DNA of 64,000 nt from Malacoplasma penetrans HF-2 (GTDB taxonomy: Bacteria; Bacillota_I; Bacilli_A; Mycoplasmatales; Mycoplasmoidaceae): NCBI RefSeq assembly GCF_000011225.1, contig NC_004432.1:186001-250000 (forward strand). The letters run 5' to 3'. Position 1 is the stretch's first letter; every line of letters starts with the position of its first letter. Position numbers and translations under genes: made by a program. A model generated the notes under the pieces. It was given only the letters and a program-made list of their open reading frames with translations. It ran no database searches and was not told the DNA's origin. Shown here piece after piece: positions 33,403 through 43,691 of the stretch.

Positions 33403-34095
33403 ATGAAAGATGTTATATTAAGAAAAATTAAAAATAATTTAGTTGTTTCTTGCCAAGCAGTAGGAGAAGAAACTTTAAATAATGATATTGCTATAACTTT
33501 AATGGCAAAAGCTTGTTTAGAAGGTGGAGCTAAAGTTTTGAGATTAAGTCAATATAGTCATATTAAATCAATTAAATCAATAAGTGGAAAAACACCAATT
33601 ATTGGATTAATAAAAAGTAACTATGAAAATAGTGAAGTTATTATTACTCCTAGCATTAAAGAAGTTGATTTATTATTGAGTTTAAATGTTGACTGTATAG
33701 CAATAGATGCAACTAATAGAAAAAGACCTAGTGAAACTTTAGAAGTTATTTTTAAATATTGTAGAGAGAAATCACCAAACACTTTATTGATGGCTGATTG
33801 TGCAACAATTGATGATGTTAAAAATGCAGATAAGTTAGGCTTCGATTTAATTGGCACAACTTTAAGAGGTTATACAAAAGAAACTTTTGGAAAATCTAAT
33901 ATGGATAATGATTATTCTTTTATTAAAGAATGTTTATCATCTATTAAAACCCCATTAATTGCAGAAGGGGGAATTTGAGAACCTTATCAAGTAAAAGATT
34001 TATTGGATTTAGGATGTTTTGCAGTAGTTGTGGGTAGTGCAATTACAAGACCAAAGGAAATAACAAAGTATTTTTTAAAAGCTTTAGATAATTAA
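33403..34095 (+). CDS. nanE: N-acetylmannosamine-6-phosphate 2-epimerase (230 aa)
   Basis: NanE converts ManNAc-6-P to GlcNAc-6-P. It is a TIM barrel with a phosphate-binding end: AEGGIWEPYQVKDLLDLGC and AVVVGSAITRP, where the W is TGA (33976). The N-terminal VSCQAVGEETLNN and the ADCATIDDVKNADKLGFDLIG split (residues about 130-150) match the family, as does the length. Shine-Dalgarno GAGGAT precedes the ATG. No sialate lyase or ManNAc kinase is nearby, so its substrate may come from PTS uptake of ManNAc. Confidence 0.93.
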
Positions 34096-34213
34096 AAAAC
34101 TAAAAATATTAAATTATGAAACTAGTTTTATTTTATACAACTAATAACAATTAAATAATCTAGTAGTAGTACTATAAAAATAGGAGTTAAAGTTATTAAC
34201 TTTTAATTGCAAT

Positions 34214-34262
34214 AATAAAATAAACAGAAGTTAAAAATAAAACCACTACTGTTTATTTTATT
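34214..34262 (+). promoter_or_regulatory. Hairpin in the leader of nagA
   Basis: A perfect 14-base inverted repeat (34214-34227 with 34249-34262, CTGTTTATTTTATT on the right arm) encloses 21 bases and ends 10 bases before the Shine-Dalgarno of nagA. It could be a weak terminator of nanE or a leader control structure. Confidence 0.4.
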
Positions 34263-34294
34263 TATTTAAATAAAGGAGATGAACTTAATAGTTT

Positions 34295-35479
34295 ATGAAA
34301 TTATTATTTAAAAATGCTGAAATTGTTTTATTTGATAAAAACATCTCTGGTTCTTTATTGACAGAAGATAAAATTATTAAAACAATTGGTGATACTGATT
34401 CTACTTATAATTATGAAATAGATTGTAAAGATTTAAAAATATTTCCAGGATTTATAGATAGTCATGTTCATGGAGGATATGGTTTTGATTTTGAGCAAAA
34501 CTCAATAGAATCATATAAAGACTTTGCTAGTAATATTGTTAAAGAAGGTGTGACTAAATTTGTTTTAGCTTCAGTTACTTCTACTCCAGATAAAATATCT
34601 TCATGTTTAAAAACTTTTTCTCAGTTTTATAACCAACAAGAATTAACAAGCTCTAAATGTTTAGGTGTTCATCTAGAGGGGCCATTTATTTCAAAAGAAA
34701 AAAAAGGAGCACATAAAGAAAGTTTAATCATAAAGCCAAATATAGATTTGGTAAAACAATGAATTCAAGATTCTAATAACTTAATTAAAATAATTACTTT
34801 TGATATTGAACATGATGAAGATAGTCAATTTTTAAAATTTCTAAATGATAATAACATTATTGGTTCAATTGGTCATTCAAATATATCTAATAAAACTTTT
34901 AAATCTAAAACTAAAGATGTTCCTTTTTATAGAGTAACTCACTTATTTAATGGGATGAGTGGATTATTACACAACAACCCTGGAGTAGCTGCAGCTGCAT
35001 TAAATGATGATAGAGTTTTATGTGAATTAATATGTGATGGATTCCATGTTGATAAAGATTTAATTAGAATTACATATTTATGTAAAGGTAGTAAAAAAAT
35101 TACTTTAATTACAGATGCAATGAGTGCTAAAGGGATGGATAATGGCAATTACATGTTAGGTGAATTAGAAGTAGAAAAAAAGGATGAAATATGTGTTTTA
35201 AAAAACACTTCTACATTAGCTGGAAGTGTTTGCACATATAGCAAGTGTTTTAAAAACTTTCATGATTGAATAAATCCTACAGATCAAGAATTGGCACACG
35301 TAAGTTCATATAATAGTGCTATTCAATTAGGTTTAAAAAATACTGGATTAATAAAAGAAGACTATTTAGCAGATTTAGTATTAGTTAATAATGACTATGA
35401 AGTAGTAATGACTGTATGTGAAGGAATAATTACATACATAGACAATAAATATAAAAATAGATTAATTAAAAAAGGATAA
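34295..35479 (+). CDS. nagA: N-acetylglucosamine-6-phosphate deacetylase (394 aa)
   Basis: NagA removes acetate from GlcNAc-6-P to give GlcN-6-P. It is an amidohydrolase: H57-x-H59 in FIDSHVHGGYGFD, the metal Glu in GVHLEGPFISKEKKGAH, the His in IGSIGHSN and THLFNGMSGL, and the catalytic Asp in LITDAMSAKG. TGA-Trp at 34760 and 35267 is read through. The Shine-Dalgarno AAAGGAGAT lies somewhat far (14 bases) from the ATG. nagB starts seven bases after the stop, so the two are co-translated. Confidence 0.95.
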
Positions 35480-35486
35480 CAAAAAT

Positions 35487-36215
35487 ATGAATAATAATAT
35501 TAATTTTATAAAATGCTCTTCATATGAAGAACTATCTAAAAAAACAGCAAATGATTTTATAACAGTAATTAAAAATAAACCTAATTCAGTTTTAGGTTTA
35601 GCAACAGGATCTTCGCCTATGGGGGTATATAAAGAGTTAATTAAAGCTTATGAAAACAAAGAAATATCTTTTAGAGATTGTGTCAGTTTTAACTTGGATG
35701 AATATATTGGTCTTAAAAAAGAATATGAAGATCAAACATATAAATATTTTATGAATGACAACTTATTTTCAAAAATAGATATTAATAAAGATAATACTTT
35801 TTTTCCTATTGATGCTTTTTCAACAAATATGAATCAAGACTTTGAATCATATGATTCAAAGATAGATTCTTATAATGGATTGGATATTCTAATTTTAGGG
35901 ATTGGTAATAATGGCCATATAGGATTTAATGAACCTGGTTCTTTAATTGATTCAAAAACTAGAATGATAGATTTAACTGAATCTACTATTAAAGCTAACT
36001 CTAGATTTTTTAAGAGTGAAAATGATGTTCCAAGAAAGTCAGTTACTATGGGACTTTCTACAATCTTAAAAGCTAAAAAAATTGTATTAGTAGTAGTTGG
36101 TGATTCTAAAAAAGAAGCTTTAAATGCTTTGATGAATTCTAAATCATTTGATTCTAATTGACCTTGTACAGCTTTAGTTAATCATGATAATGTGGTGGTT
36201 TATTATATTGGATAA
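35487..36215 (+). CDS. nagB: Glucosamine-6-phosphate deaminase (242 aa)
   Basis: NagB turns GlcN-6-P into fructose-6-P and ammonia, the entry to glycolysis. Diagnostic parts are GLATGSSPMGVYKELI, FNLDEYIGL and ILGIGNNGHIGFNEPG; the end WPCTALVNHDNVVVYY contains a TGA-Trp (36159). The length is that of the short Firmicutes type, which lacks the allosteric tail of the E. coli enzyme. It closes the amino-sugar gene set and is followed by a strong bidirectional terminator. Confidence 0.96.
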
Positions 36216-36230
36216 TTATTTATGACATTA

Positions 36231-36262
36231 AAAAAACTTGTTGGGTTTCAACAAGTTTTTTT
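36231..36262. terminator. Bidirectional terminator between nagB and the minus-strand gene
   Basis: A perfect 13-pair stem (36231-36243 with 36249-36261), loop GGTTT, with A's on the left and T's on the right, so it works on both strands. Confidence 0.9.
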
Positions 36263-36278
36263 AATTAATAATTATTAA

Positions 36279-37340
36279 TTATTCACCAAGTCTTTGAACT
36301 GGATCATTAGATTGGGCACCAATTCAACTAGTGTCACTATAACTAATGAATTTAATTCCATCAACTGATGGGATGAATTTTCATTTAACTGCTCCACCTA
36401 GAACAATGCTACCCTTAACATCAACTTTAGCTAAAGTGTTTTCTGGAACAACAATTTCACCATAACCATTGTTTGCATCTTTGCTATCAGTTTTGTTGTT
36501 GTAAATATGGATTGATCATCCACTTTGGATACCTAAATCAATCAACTCTTTATCTAGAGTTAAGTTGTGTCCATGTAAATAAATATAAACATCAATTGGA
36601 TTTGTAATTTCTTTATTTTCAAATGTTTTATATAATAAATCACTCTTTAAAGAACTTCATGTTAAATCACTGCTCATGTCATATACATAACCATTTAAAC
36701 TGTCTGCAAATGCACCATGTACTCAGTCAACTTTATTATTATCAACACCTATAGATTCTTGAATAAATGTTGGTGTAATTGTGAATGGAGTTCCAACTTC
36801 ATAAATACTACTTTTACCTTCAAGATCTAGAGTGTTTTCATACTTAGGCATTTCAATTAAAAATTGATTTTTATTATTTGGATCATTTTTTGAAGGGATT
36901 CAAACATTTTGACTTGATCCTCTAACATTTAAATCTCTAACAGTGTATTTTTCATAACCTGCATTTAGTGTCATCACAACTTTTAGTGTGTCACCTGGTT
37001 TAAAAGTTAGTTCATCTACTTTTGTACCATCATCTTTTACAAACTCAACCTTACCTTCTGTTGTGCTTGCGTTATTAATTTTAATTTTGTATTCTGCTGT
37101 TGCAGCGTCTTTATTATCTTCAGTTGAATCTACTTTTTCTACAGATAAGCTATATGACTCTGATGAAGTTTTAATTGAAGTAACTTTACTTGCACTATTT
37201 GAATTATTTTGGCTTCCAACCGATTGTGATGATTGAAGTGCATTATTAATTAATACTGGAGCAACACCAGCTGCTGTAGCAACACTGGTCATTGCAAATA
37301 ATCCACCAATTATGACTTTTTTAAATCTTCTAATTTTCAT
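36279..37340 (-). CDS. Secreted or membrane-anchored protein of unknown function (353 aa)
   Basis: The frame runs leftward from ATG (37340) through TGA-Trp codons to TAA (36281-36279). The N-terminus is a basic start and hydrophobic stretch (KKVIIGGLFAMTSVATAAGV) without a lipobox Cys, so it is a secreted or N-anchored protein rather than a lipoprotein. A Ser/Asn linker follows (about 38-65), then beta-rich sequence with several DxN/Gly turns. No Cys is seen. I recognise no family. It faces nagB across a shared terminator and has a promoter candidate upstream. Confidence 0.85.
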
Positions 37341-37847
37341 AATTTTATTTTCTCTTTCATTTTGTAACTATATGTTAATGTTAAAAGAGGTGAAAGTCAA
37401 TAAAAAAGCTTATACCATTAAAATACAAAATTTATTAAACAAATTTAAAAAATTTTATTTAATAAATGTTCATTAAAGCTATTTTTCTATATTTTCTATT
37501 TTCTGTGTACTATAAATTATTAAAAAGCTATTTTTATAGAAAATAAAAATAATAAATGAAAATACTATTTAGTATATATTTTGTAATTAAATGTTACCCT
37601 TTTAAGTTGAGGCTATGAGTTTATATAATAAAAAGATTATTAAAAATTACTAAGTATATGTGTTGTTATAATAATCTCAGTAATGCAAATAAAGCATAGA
37701 ATTTACATAATAAATTTATAAAATATTTAGTTTTCTCATTTTTTAATAATTTTAGATTTATATATTTTTATTGATTGCCAATTATTATAATAGACTTAAT
37801 TAATATAAATCTTAAGACTTCTTGTATACTATCTAGTGAGGCGTTTT
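37341..37847. other. 507-base intergenic region between divergent genes
   Basis: No gene is seen on either strand. It contains the minus-strand promoter candidate, a direct repeat AAAGCTATTTTT (37475-37486 and 37524-37535), and a 10-base inverted repeat (37490-37499 with 37536-37545). TATAAT occurs at 37786-37791 and TATACT near 37826, either of which may serve the methyltransferase gene. The rest is AT-rich without visible structure. Confidence 0.5.
37372..37400 (-). promoter_or_regulatory. Candidate promoter for the minus-strand secreted protein
   Basis: On the minus strand TTGACT (37400-37395) and TAACAT (37377-37372) are separated by 17 bases, and the ATG is 31 bases further on. The -35 is close to consensus. 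Confidence 0.45.
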
Positions 37848-38876
37848 ATGAGTTTTAATATTAATAACCGTAGATACACAGGAAGCAAAACTAAAATTAT
37901 TAATTGAATAAATAAAATAATTGATGAAAACTGTAAAAATTGCAATAGTTTTTTTGATGTGTTTGCAGGAACAGGTGTTGTAACAAATTCATTACTCTCT
38001 AAATTTGAAAATTTTTACTTGAATGATTTTTTATACTCTAATGAAATAATCTATAATGCTTTTTTTGGGATGCAAAAATTTTCATGGGAGAAAATTTTGA
38101 AATTTTATGAAACATATAAAAATTTAGATATTAAAAATATAAAAGAAAACTATGTATCTCAAAATTATGGGGGTAAGTTTTTTGAATATAAAGATGCTTT
38201 ACAAATTGGATATATAAGAGAAGACTTAGAAATTAATAAGGATAGTTTAAACAAGAGAGAGTTTGATATTCTGTTAGCTTCATTAATTTATTCATTTGAT
38301 AGATCTGCTAATACAGTTGGTCATTATGAATCTTATTTTAAAAATAATAAAAACTTAAGAAGTACTTTTAAGTTTGATTTGATAAATCCAATAATAAACA
38401 ATACAATTTTTAAAAAAAAAATAAAAATCTTTAGAGAAGATTCAAATATTTTAGCACCTAAAATAAGTGCAGACATAGCCTATATAGACCCTCCTTATTC
38501 ATCTAGGCAATATAGTAGGTTTTATCATGTTATAGAAAATATTGTTAAATGAAGGAAACCAGAACTTTTTGGGAAGGCTTTAAAACCCAAACCTGAAAAT
38601 ATGAGTTTATATTGTAGTTCTAAAGCATTAGAAACTTTTAGATCATTAATAGATAATCTAAAATGCAAATATATTCTAGTTTCATATAACAATACATATA
38701 ACTCAAAAAGTAAATCTTCTGAAAATAAAATGAAGTTAGAAGATATTAAATCTATTTTATTGTCAAAAGGGGAAACAAAAGAATATTCAATTAAACACCA
38801 AGCATTTAATGCTGGAAAAACAAACTTAAAAAATCACCTTGAAATTTTATTTTTTACTGAGGTTAAAAATGACTAA
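37848..38876 (+). CDS. DNA adenine-N6 methyltransferase, D12 class (342 aa)
   Basis: It transfers methyl from S-adenosylmethionine to adenine. Motif I is FAGTG (residues 39-43) and motif IV is DPPY (214-217, inside YIDPPYSSRQYSRFYHVIEN), in the alpha-class order. The N-terminal RRYTGSKTKIINWI is the usual SAM-contact start of this class. Trp codons are two TGA and one TGG; TGG is rare in this window. The second methyltransferase overlaps its last eight bases and an endonuclease follows, so it is one strand-specific enzyme of a restriction-modification system with an asymmetric target. Confidence 0.9.
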
Positions 38877-39765
38877 GAGATCCCCATTTTTTTATGTTGG
38901 TGACAAATATAAAATAATTAAACAAATAAATAAATTTTTCCCTAAGAATATAAAAAGACTTATTGAGCCATTTTGTGGAGGTGGAAGTGTTTTTTTAAAT
39001 ACTGAAGCAAAATATTATATTGAGAATGATAATAATTATTGAATGATTGAGTTACACAAATTTTTGTGTTCTTTTAAAAATAATCCAGTCTTGTTTTTTC
39101 AAAAATTAGAAGATGAAATTACTAAATATAATCTAAGTGCTTCTAAAATGGGAATAACTGTTCCATTGGAATATAAGAAGCTTTATATTAAAACATACTT
39201 TGCAATTTTTAATAAAAAAGCCTATGCCAATGTCAGAAATGATTTTAACAAAGATAAAAGCAACTATACACTACTATACATTCTTCTTATATATGGATTT
39301 AACCATATGTTAAGGTTTAATTCAAAGGGAGATTTTAATTTACCTGTTGGTAATGTTGATTACAATAAAAATGTTTATAATGCATTAGAAAATTATTTTA
39401 ATTTTTTAACCAAGGGTAATATTGATTTCAAATGTTTAGACTTTAGAACTTTTTTAAAATCTTTAGAATTTGATAAAGATGATTTCATATATTTAGATCC
39501 ACCATATTTAATCACTAAAAGTGAATATAACAAAAATTGAACTGAAAAAGATGAAAGAGATTTATTAGTGATTTTAGATGAAATAAATGATTTGGGAATA
39601 AAATTTGCATTGTCTAATGTCTTAAGATATAAAGATAAAAAAAATAATATGTTAATTTCATGGTCAAAAAAATACAATGTTTTAAAAATTAAGTCCAATT
39701 ATATTAGTTATCATGATAATTCAACAAATAAGATCATTGATGAAGTACTTATTATAAATTATTAG
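38869..39765 (+). CDS. DNA adenine-N6 methyltransferase, Dam-like (298 aa)
   Basis: Motif I reads EPFCGGGS (F35, G37, G39) and motif IV YLDPPYL (DPPY 210-213); the insert with FNKKAYANVRNDFN, and RFNSKGDFNLPVGN, is typical of the Dam/DpnM/FokI-domain group. The ATG at 38869 (Shine-Dalgarno GAGG) overlaps the first methyltransferase; a longer TTG start at 38839 is less likely. Trp codons are TGA (39040, 39538) and one TGG. Having a second m6A enzyme of a different subclass suits a type IIS site with adenine on both strands. Confidence 0.9.
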
Positions 39766-39776
39766 AGGTTAATATT

Positions 39777-41315
39777 ATGGGAATCAAAAGAAATCCAGAG
39801 TTTAAACAAATGTCATTTGAAACAGCTATAAGGAATCCTGAAAGATATAAAGAAATTTTAAAATCAGTAAAAATTTTTGAAGGTGTTGTTTTAAATCAGG
39901 AAAATTTATTAATTATTGTTACACACTTATATAAATGTGGAATTGTTAAAGCAAAAAACCATGATTTTAATTCTCTATCTGATAAAGAGGCAAAAAATAT
40001 TGTAATAGAAGTTAATAAAACAAGAAATTCTGATGGAGGATTCCCAAAAGGGTATCCATCAAGGTTTTGAACATATATGAGAACACTAAGTGAATTAGGA
40101 TTTGTTTATGCTGTTTTCAATGAAAAATTTGAACTTTCACCCATTGCTAATGCATTAATAAATAATGAAATAGATGAACAAACAGCATTTGCTAATCAAG
40201 CAACTATATATAATAGAAGATCACCTTATAGAAATGTTTCAAATGACTACAATTATTTTAAATTTATCACAAAAATTTTAATTGAAAGATGAGCTGAAGG
40301 GAAAGGAATTACTTATGAACAATTTATACTCTCATTATTCAATAAAGATGGGAGTTCTGAAAATTATTTAAATGAATTAAATTCATTTAAAGCTAAAGAT
40401 TTAGAATCTACTTATAAATATCTTAAAGAAAATTATCAAATTACAACTAAGTATGGAACAGTTTGTACAGATTATCCTGATGTGGTTTTAAGAATATTAA
40501 GAATAACTGGTTTTATTACAATTAAATTTGTTGGAAAAGTAATAATACAAATAAATGAAGAAAATATTGAAAAAATTAAGAAACTTTTTGAATATGATCA
40601 TAAGTTTAATGAAGAAGAGAAAAGCAATAAAAGACTTTATTATGAAAAATATAAAATTTATGCAAGCTCCCAATTGCTAAGAACCAGACAAATTGAAATT
40701 GGAGTATCTAATAGAGATTATTCTATAAAGTTAAAAAAACTTATATCAACCTATTCACTAACAAAAGAAATTGTTACAGATTTATTGGATGATATTGGAA
40801 ATGACAAAAAAATACCTATATTTAAATACATTCCAGAACCTATAAAACTTGAATTTTATATTTCTTTAATTCTACAAATTAGTTTTGGAGATAAATTTAA
40901 TATTATTCCAAATTATAAAGCAGATTCTTTTGGGTTGCCAATATCTCAGGCACCAGGAAACAAAGCAGATATAGAAGTTGTTAATGATGATATCTATTGG
41001 AATATAGAAGTGACTTTAATAAAAAATAAATTCCAACAATTAAATAATGAAACTTCCAATATTATTCGTCATTTAGAAGAAAAAAATCAAGAAACTTATT
41101 TAACATTTGTAGCACCTATTATACATCAAGACACTCAGACTTTTTTTGAAAACCAATTAATTAATTTTTTGATAAAAAAAAGAAAAGTGTATATTGCGCC
41201 TTATACCATTAAAGAATTTGTTTATTTAGTTTCTTGCAAAAATATTTTAGAGAACACAAAAGAATACACTAATGATTATTTAAATAGAGCAAGAGATGCT
41301 TTGTTAAAGCAGTAA
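39777..41315 (+). CDS. Type IIS-like restriction endonuclease, AlwI/BstNBI/MlyI family (512 aa)
   Basis: The C-terminal third resembles what I recall of R.BstNBI: ISQAPGNKADIEV against its THAAGNQPDMEI, and WNIEVT against its GEVT, followed by matching RHLEEK, FVAPIIHQDTQTFFE and APYTIKEF parts. Candidate catalytic residues are Asp398, Glu411 and Thr413, the D...E-x-T variant of the PD-(D/E)xK site. The N-terminal part should recognise DNA. TGA-Trp at 40068, 40290; TGG at 40998. It sits 11 bases after the second methyltransferase, with Shine-Dalgarno GAGG. Recognition sequence cannot be told; relatives read GGATC or GAGTC. Confidence 0.82.
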
Positions 41316-41486
41316 TAAATTTTACTTAACTAAAACAATCAAATAAAATTGTTTATCTATAAAAGATAGTAATGTACTAGGTAAATATTTTAGCCAAATC
41401 ATAAATTTGTATATTTGATATATTAATAAAAAGTTTTTTATATTAAGAAAGAATAATAATTTATTTAAATAATTTTACATTCAATT

Positions 41487-41523
41487 AAAAAAGATAGACT
41501 TTAATAAGCTCTATTCTTTTTTT
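41487..41523. terminator. Bidirectional terminator, copy 2 of the dispersed element
   Basis: AAAAAAGATAGACTT (41487-41501) pairs with 41506-41522 with two single-base bulges, loop TAAT. It lies between the convergent endonuclease and whiA genes. Upstream bases match those of the copy at 22221. Confidence 0.75.
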
Positions 41524-41539
41524 ACTTTCTCAACCTCTC

Positions 41540-42442
41540 TTACTCAGATAATCTTTTTATCTTTCTAATAATATGGTTAATTCCACCCCTAGTAATTTCA
41601 ATATTATATTTTTCTTTATACAAATCTACTAAATCATGAAGAGAAGAATCAGGGAAACTTTCTCTTAGCTCACAATATATTTTTTCTTTATCAGTCAATT
41701 GATTAAATAAATTATTATTTTTTACATATTCAATATTTTGTAATTGAATGTGACTAGCTTCAATTGTCTTTTTTAAATTAGACATATCAAGATTATTTAA
41801 TCTACTCATTTGGTTAGTATAATCTCTTGATATTCTTTTCTCTTCATATTCAAACATACTTTCAGTTGCACCAAGCAGTTTTAAAATATCAGAGATTGAT
41901 TCTGATTTTTTAATATAAACAATATAAGTATTATTTCTATTTAATACTAATAATGGAATATTGATACTACTAAATATCTTTTCAACAATCTTTAGTATTT
42001 CAGTATTATGAATTTTAATTTCAAAATGATAGTTACTACTATTTGGACTATTAATGCTTCCGCCATATAAAAATAAACCAATTAAAAAACAACTTCTTGT
42101 TTTTGTTTCTACTAATCATTTATATGGATCTTTATTTAAGTGTAAATCCTCTAATAAAATATCTAAACCTTTAGAGAAAGAAAAATGAAAGAATTTTAAA
42201 TCATTCTTACTTCTTTCTCTTTTATATTCAATAAGGTCATTATCCTTATATAAAAAATCTAAAAGATTTAGGATAAATCTTATAGTTAGTGAACTTTTAC
42301 TTTTGATATCAATTTCTAAAGAAGAATCTGATATCTTTAAATTTGGATTATTTTTAAAGAAGGCACATAGGATAGATTTTTTTTGAACATCATCATATTC
42401 ATTTCTACATAGCTCTTCTTTTACATTTTGAGAGAATGTCAT
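41540..42442 (-). CDS. whiA: DNA-binding protein WhiA (300 aa)
   Basis: WhiA is a Gram-positive/mollicute DNA-binding protein related to LAGLIDADG endonucleases and controls cell division genes in actinomycetes; its mollicute role is less clear, though binding to an rp-operon promoter has been reported. The start SQNVKEELCR, the middle SCFLIGLFLYGGSIN-SNYHFEI and the C-terminal HTH (INHIIRKIKRL preceded by LHDLVDLYKEKYNIEITRGG) match the family. One TGA-Trp at 42118-42116 joins the two parts. Shine-Dalgarno TAGGAAAA lies upstream on the minus strand. Length is normal. Confidence 0.92.
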
Positions 42443-42741
42443 ATTTTTCCTAGAAATTGATTTATTTAATTCTTAATTTAAATTTGGTTAATGTAAATTA
42501 GTTTTTACACCCTAATAAATAGTAATATTAATATTATTTAAATATTTATTTTTTTACTAAATTAGATTTATTTATCCATTTGTGGTTAGAAAATAAATTA
42601 TATTTAATGTTTAAATTTAAGCCTTTTTGCTTTAAAATATTTTCTACACTTTCAACTCAAACAAATTAGAGCTAATTTGTTTTAAATTATGAAAGTTATA
42701 TAATTATATTGTTAATCAATAAAACAAAATGGGGAAATGAA
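42443..42741. other. Divergent intergenic region between whiA and a membrane protein
   Basis: About 300 AT-rich bases without a gene. The right end has the GGGGA ribosome site of the plus-strand gene and the left end the ribosome site of whiA; promoters for both should lie here but none stands out. Confidence 0.4.
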
Positions 42742-43584
42742 ATGAATAAACACTTAAATAATTATTATTTAGAATCCGAAAATTATAATTTTTACCGAGA
42801 TTCTAAATATTATGACGAAGATAGACCAATGCCTCCTCGTGATAGAAGAGGTGGTCATCCTTCAAGAAGATCTCCAAATGACTGAGAACCAAGTTATGGG
42901 AATGGTGGATCATCATATAGAAAAAAATATAGAAAAGACCCAAAAGGAAGTTCAAGATTTATTTTCCAACTTTTTAAAAGACTATCTCAACTTTTTTTAA
43001 TCATTAGTTGTTTAGGGTTACTAGTTGCAGGATTAGGTTACACTTTAATTGCTGCACTACCTAATAGTCAAATTACTACAATGAATAACTACTACTTTGC
43101 TGATATTGTTGGTGTTTCATTTGTATTTGGTTCAATTGCTGGTATTGTAGCTGGAGCACTTTACTTAATATTATATTTATTAATGATTTTTAATAGACAC
43201 GGATGATTAAGAAGAAATAGTGTTAAAACTTACTTCTTCTGATTAATCACATTTGTATTAGTTTCAGCACTTTCAGTTTACTTATTATTTGTAGCAGTTA
43301 ATGGCTCTTGAATGGTAGTTGGTGGAAAAGCAGCAACTCCTAAAAGTCCAGAAGTAGCTAAAATTCTTGATGCAGTTGCAAATAATGTAAATGTAAATTC
43401 AGCATTTATTTCTAAATTAGTTCATGTATATTACAACAATAGTCTTGGTGGAATTGCAACTGGACTAATTACTGTAGCTGCTTACATTGTTATTGCAATT
43501 ACAGGATTTTTATATTACAAAAATGTTAATGAAGTATTAGAAAACTCATATGAATACTTTGATAACAGAAAAAGAAGATGATAA
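42742..43584 (+). CDS. Membrane protein with charged N-terminal domain (280 aa)
   Basis: The frame opens at ATG 42742 after GGGGAAATGA and reads four TGA-Trp codons, including one two codons before the stop (TGA TAA at 43579). Residues 1-75 are hydrophilic, rich in Arg, Tyr, Asp and Gly (PPRDRRGGHPSRRSP). Four membrane segments follow (about 85-108, 125-152, 168-190, 232-258). No family is recognised. It is followed by a terminator and is monocistronic. A different-frame reading of the N-terminal part exists but has no support. Confidence 0.82.
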
Positions 43585-43620
43585 TTTAGAATTACACAAT
43601 CTAAATTTATAAATCTAATT

Positions 43621-43656
43621 AAACTTGTTTTACTAATAGTGAAACAAGTTTTTTTA
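43621..43656 (+). terminator. Rho-independent terminator after the membrane protein
   Basis: AAACTTGTTT (43621-43630) pairs with 43642-43651, 11-base loop, followed by a T-run. Confidence 0.88.
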
Positions 43657-43691
43657 TTTTATTAAGAGAATAAACATTATAAAATTTAACT

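Noticed and set aside
36988-37236. Plus-strand frame opposite the secreted protein
   Set aside because: Antisense to a gene with signal segment, promoter candidate and shared terminator.
37971-39765. Possibility that the two methyltransferases are one split gene
   Set aside because: Each has its own SAM motif and DPPY motif and a complete fold; they only overlap by eight bases.
41333-41354. Hairpin AAACAAT/ATTGTTT after the endonuclease gene
   Set aside because: Short stem, no T-run; the better terminator is at 41487.
42812-43000. Plus-strand 62-codon frame in the membrane protein gene
   Set aside because: Alternative frame of a gene with better start, ribosome site and four membrane spans.
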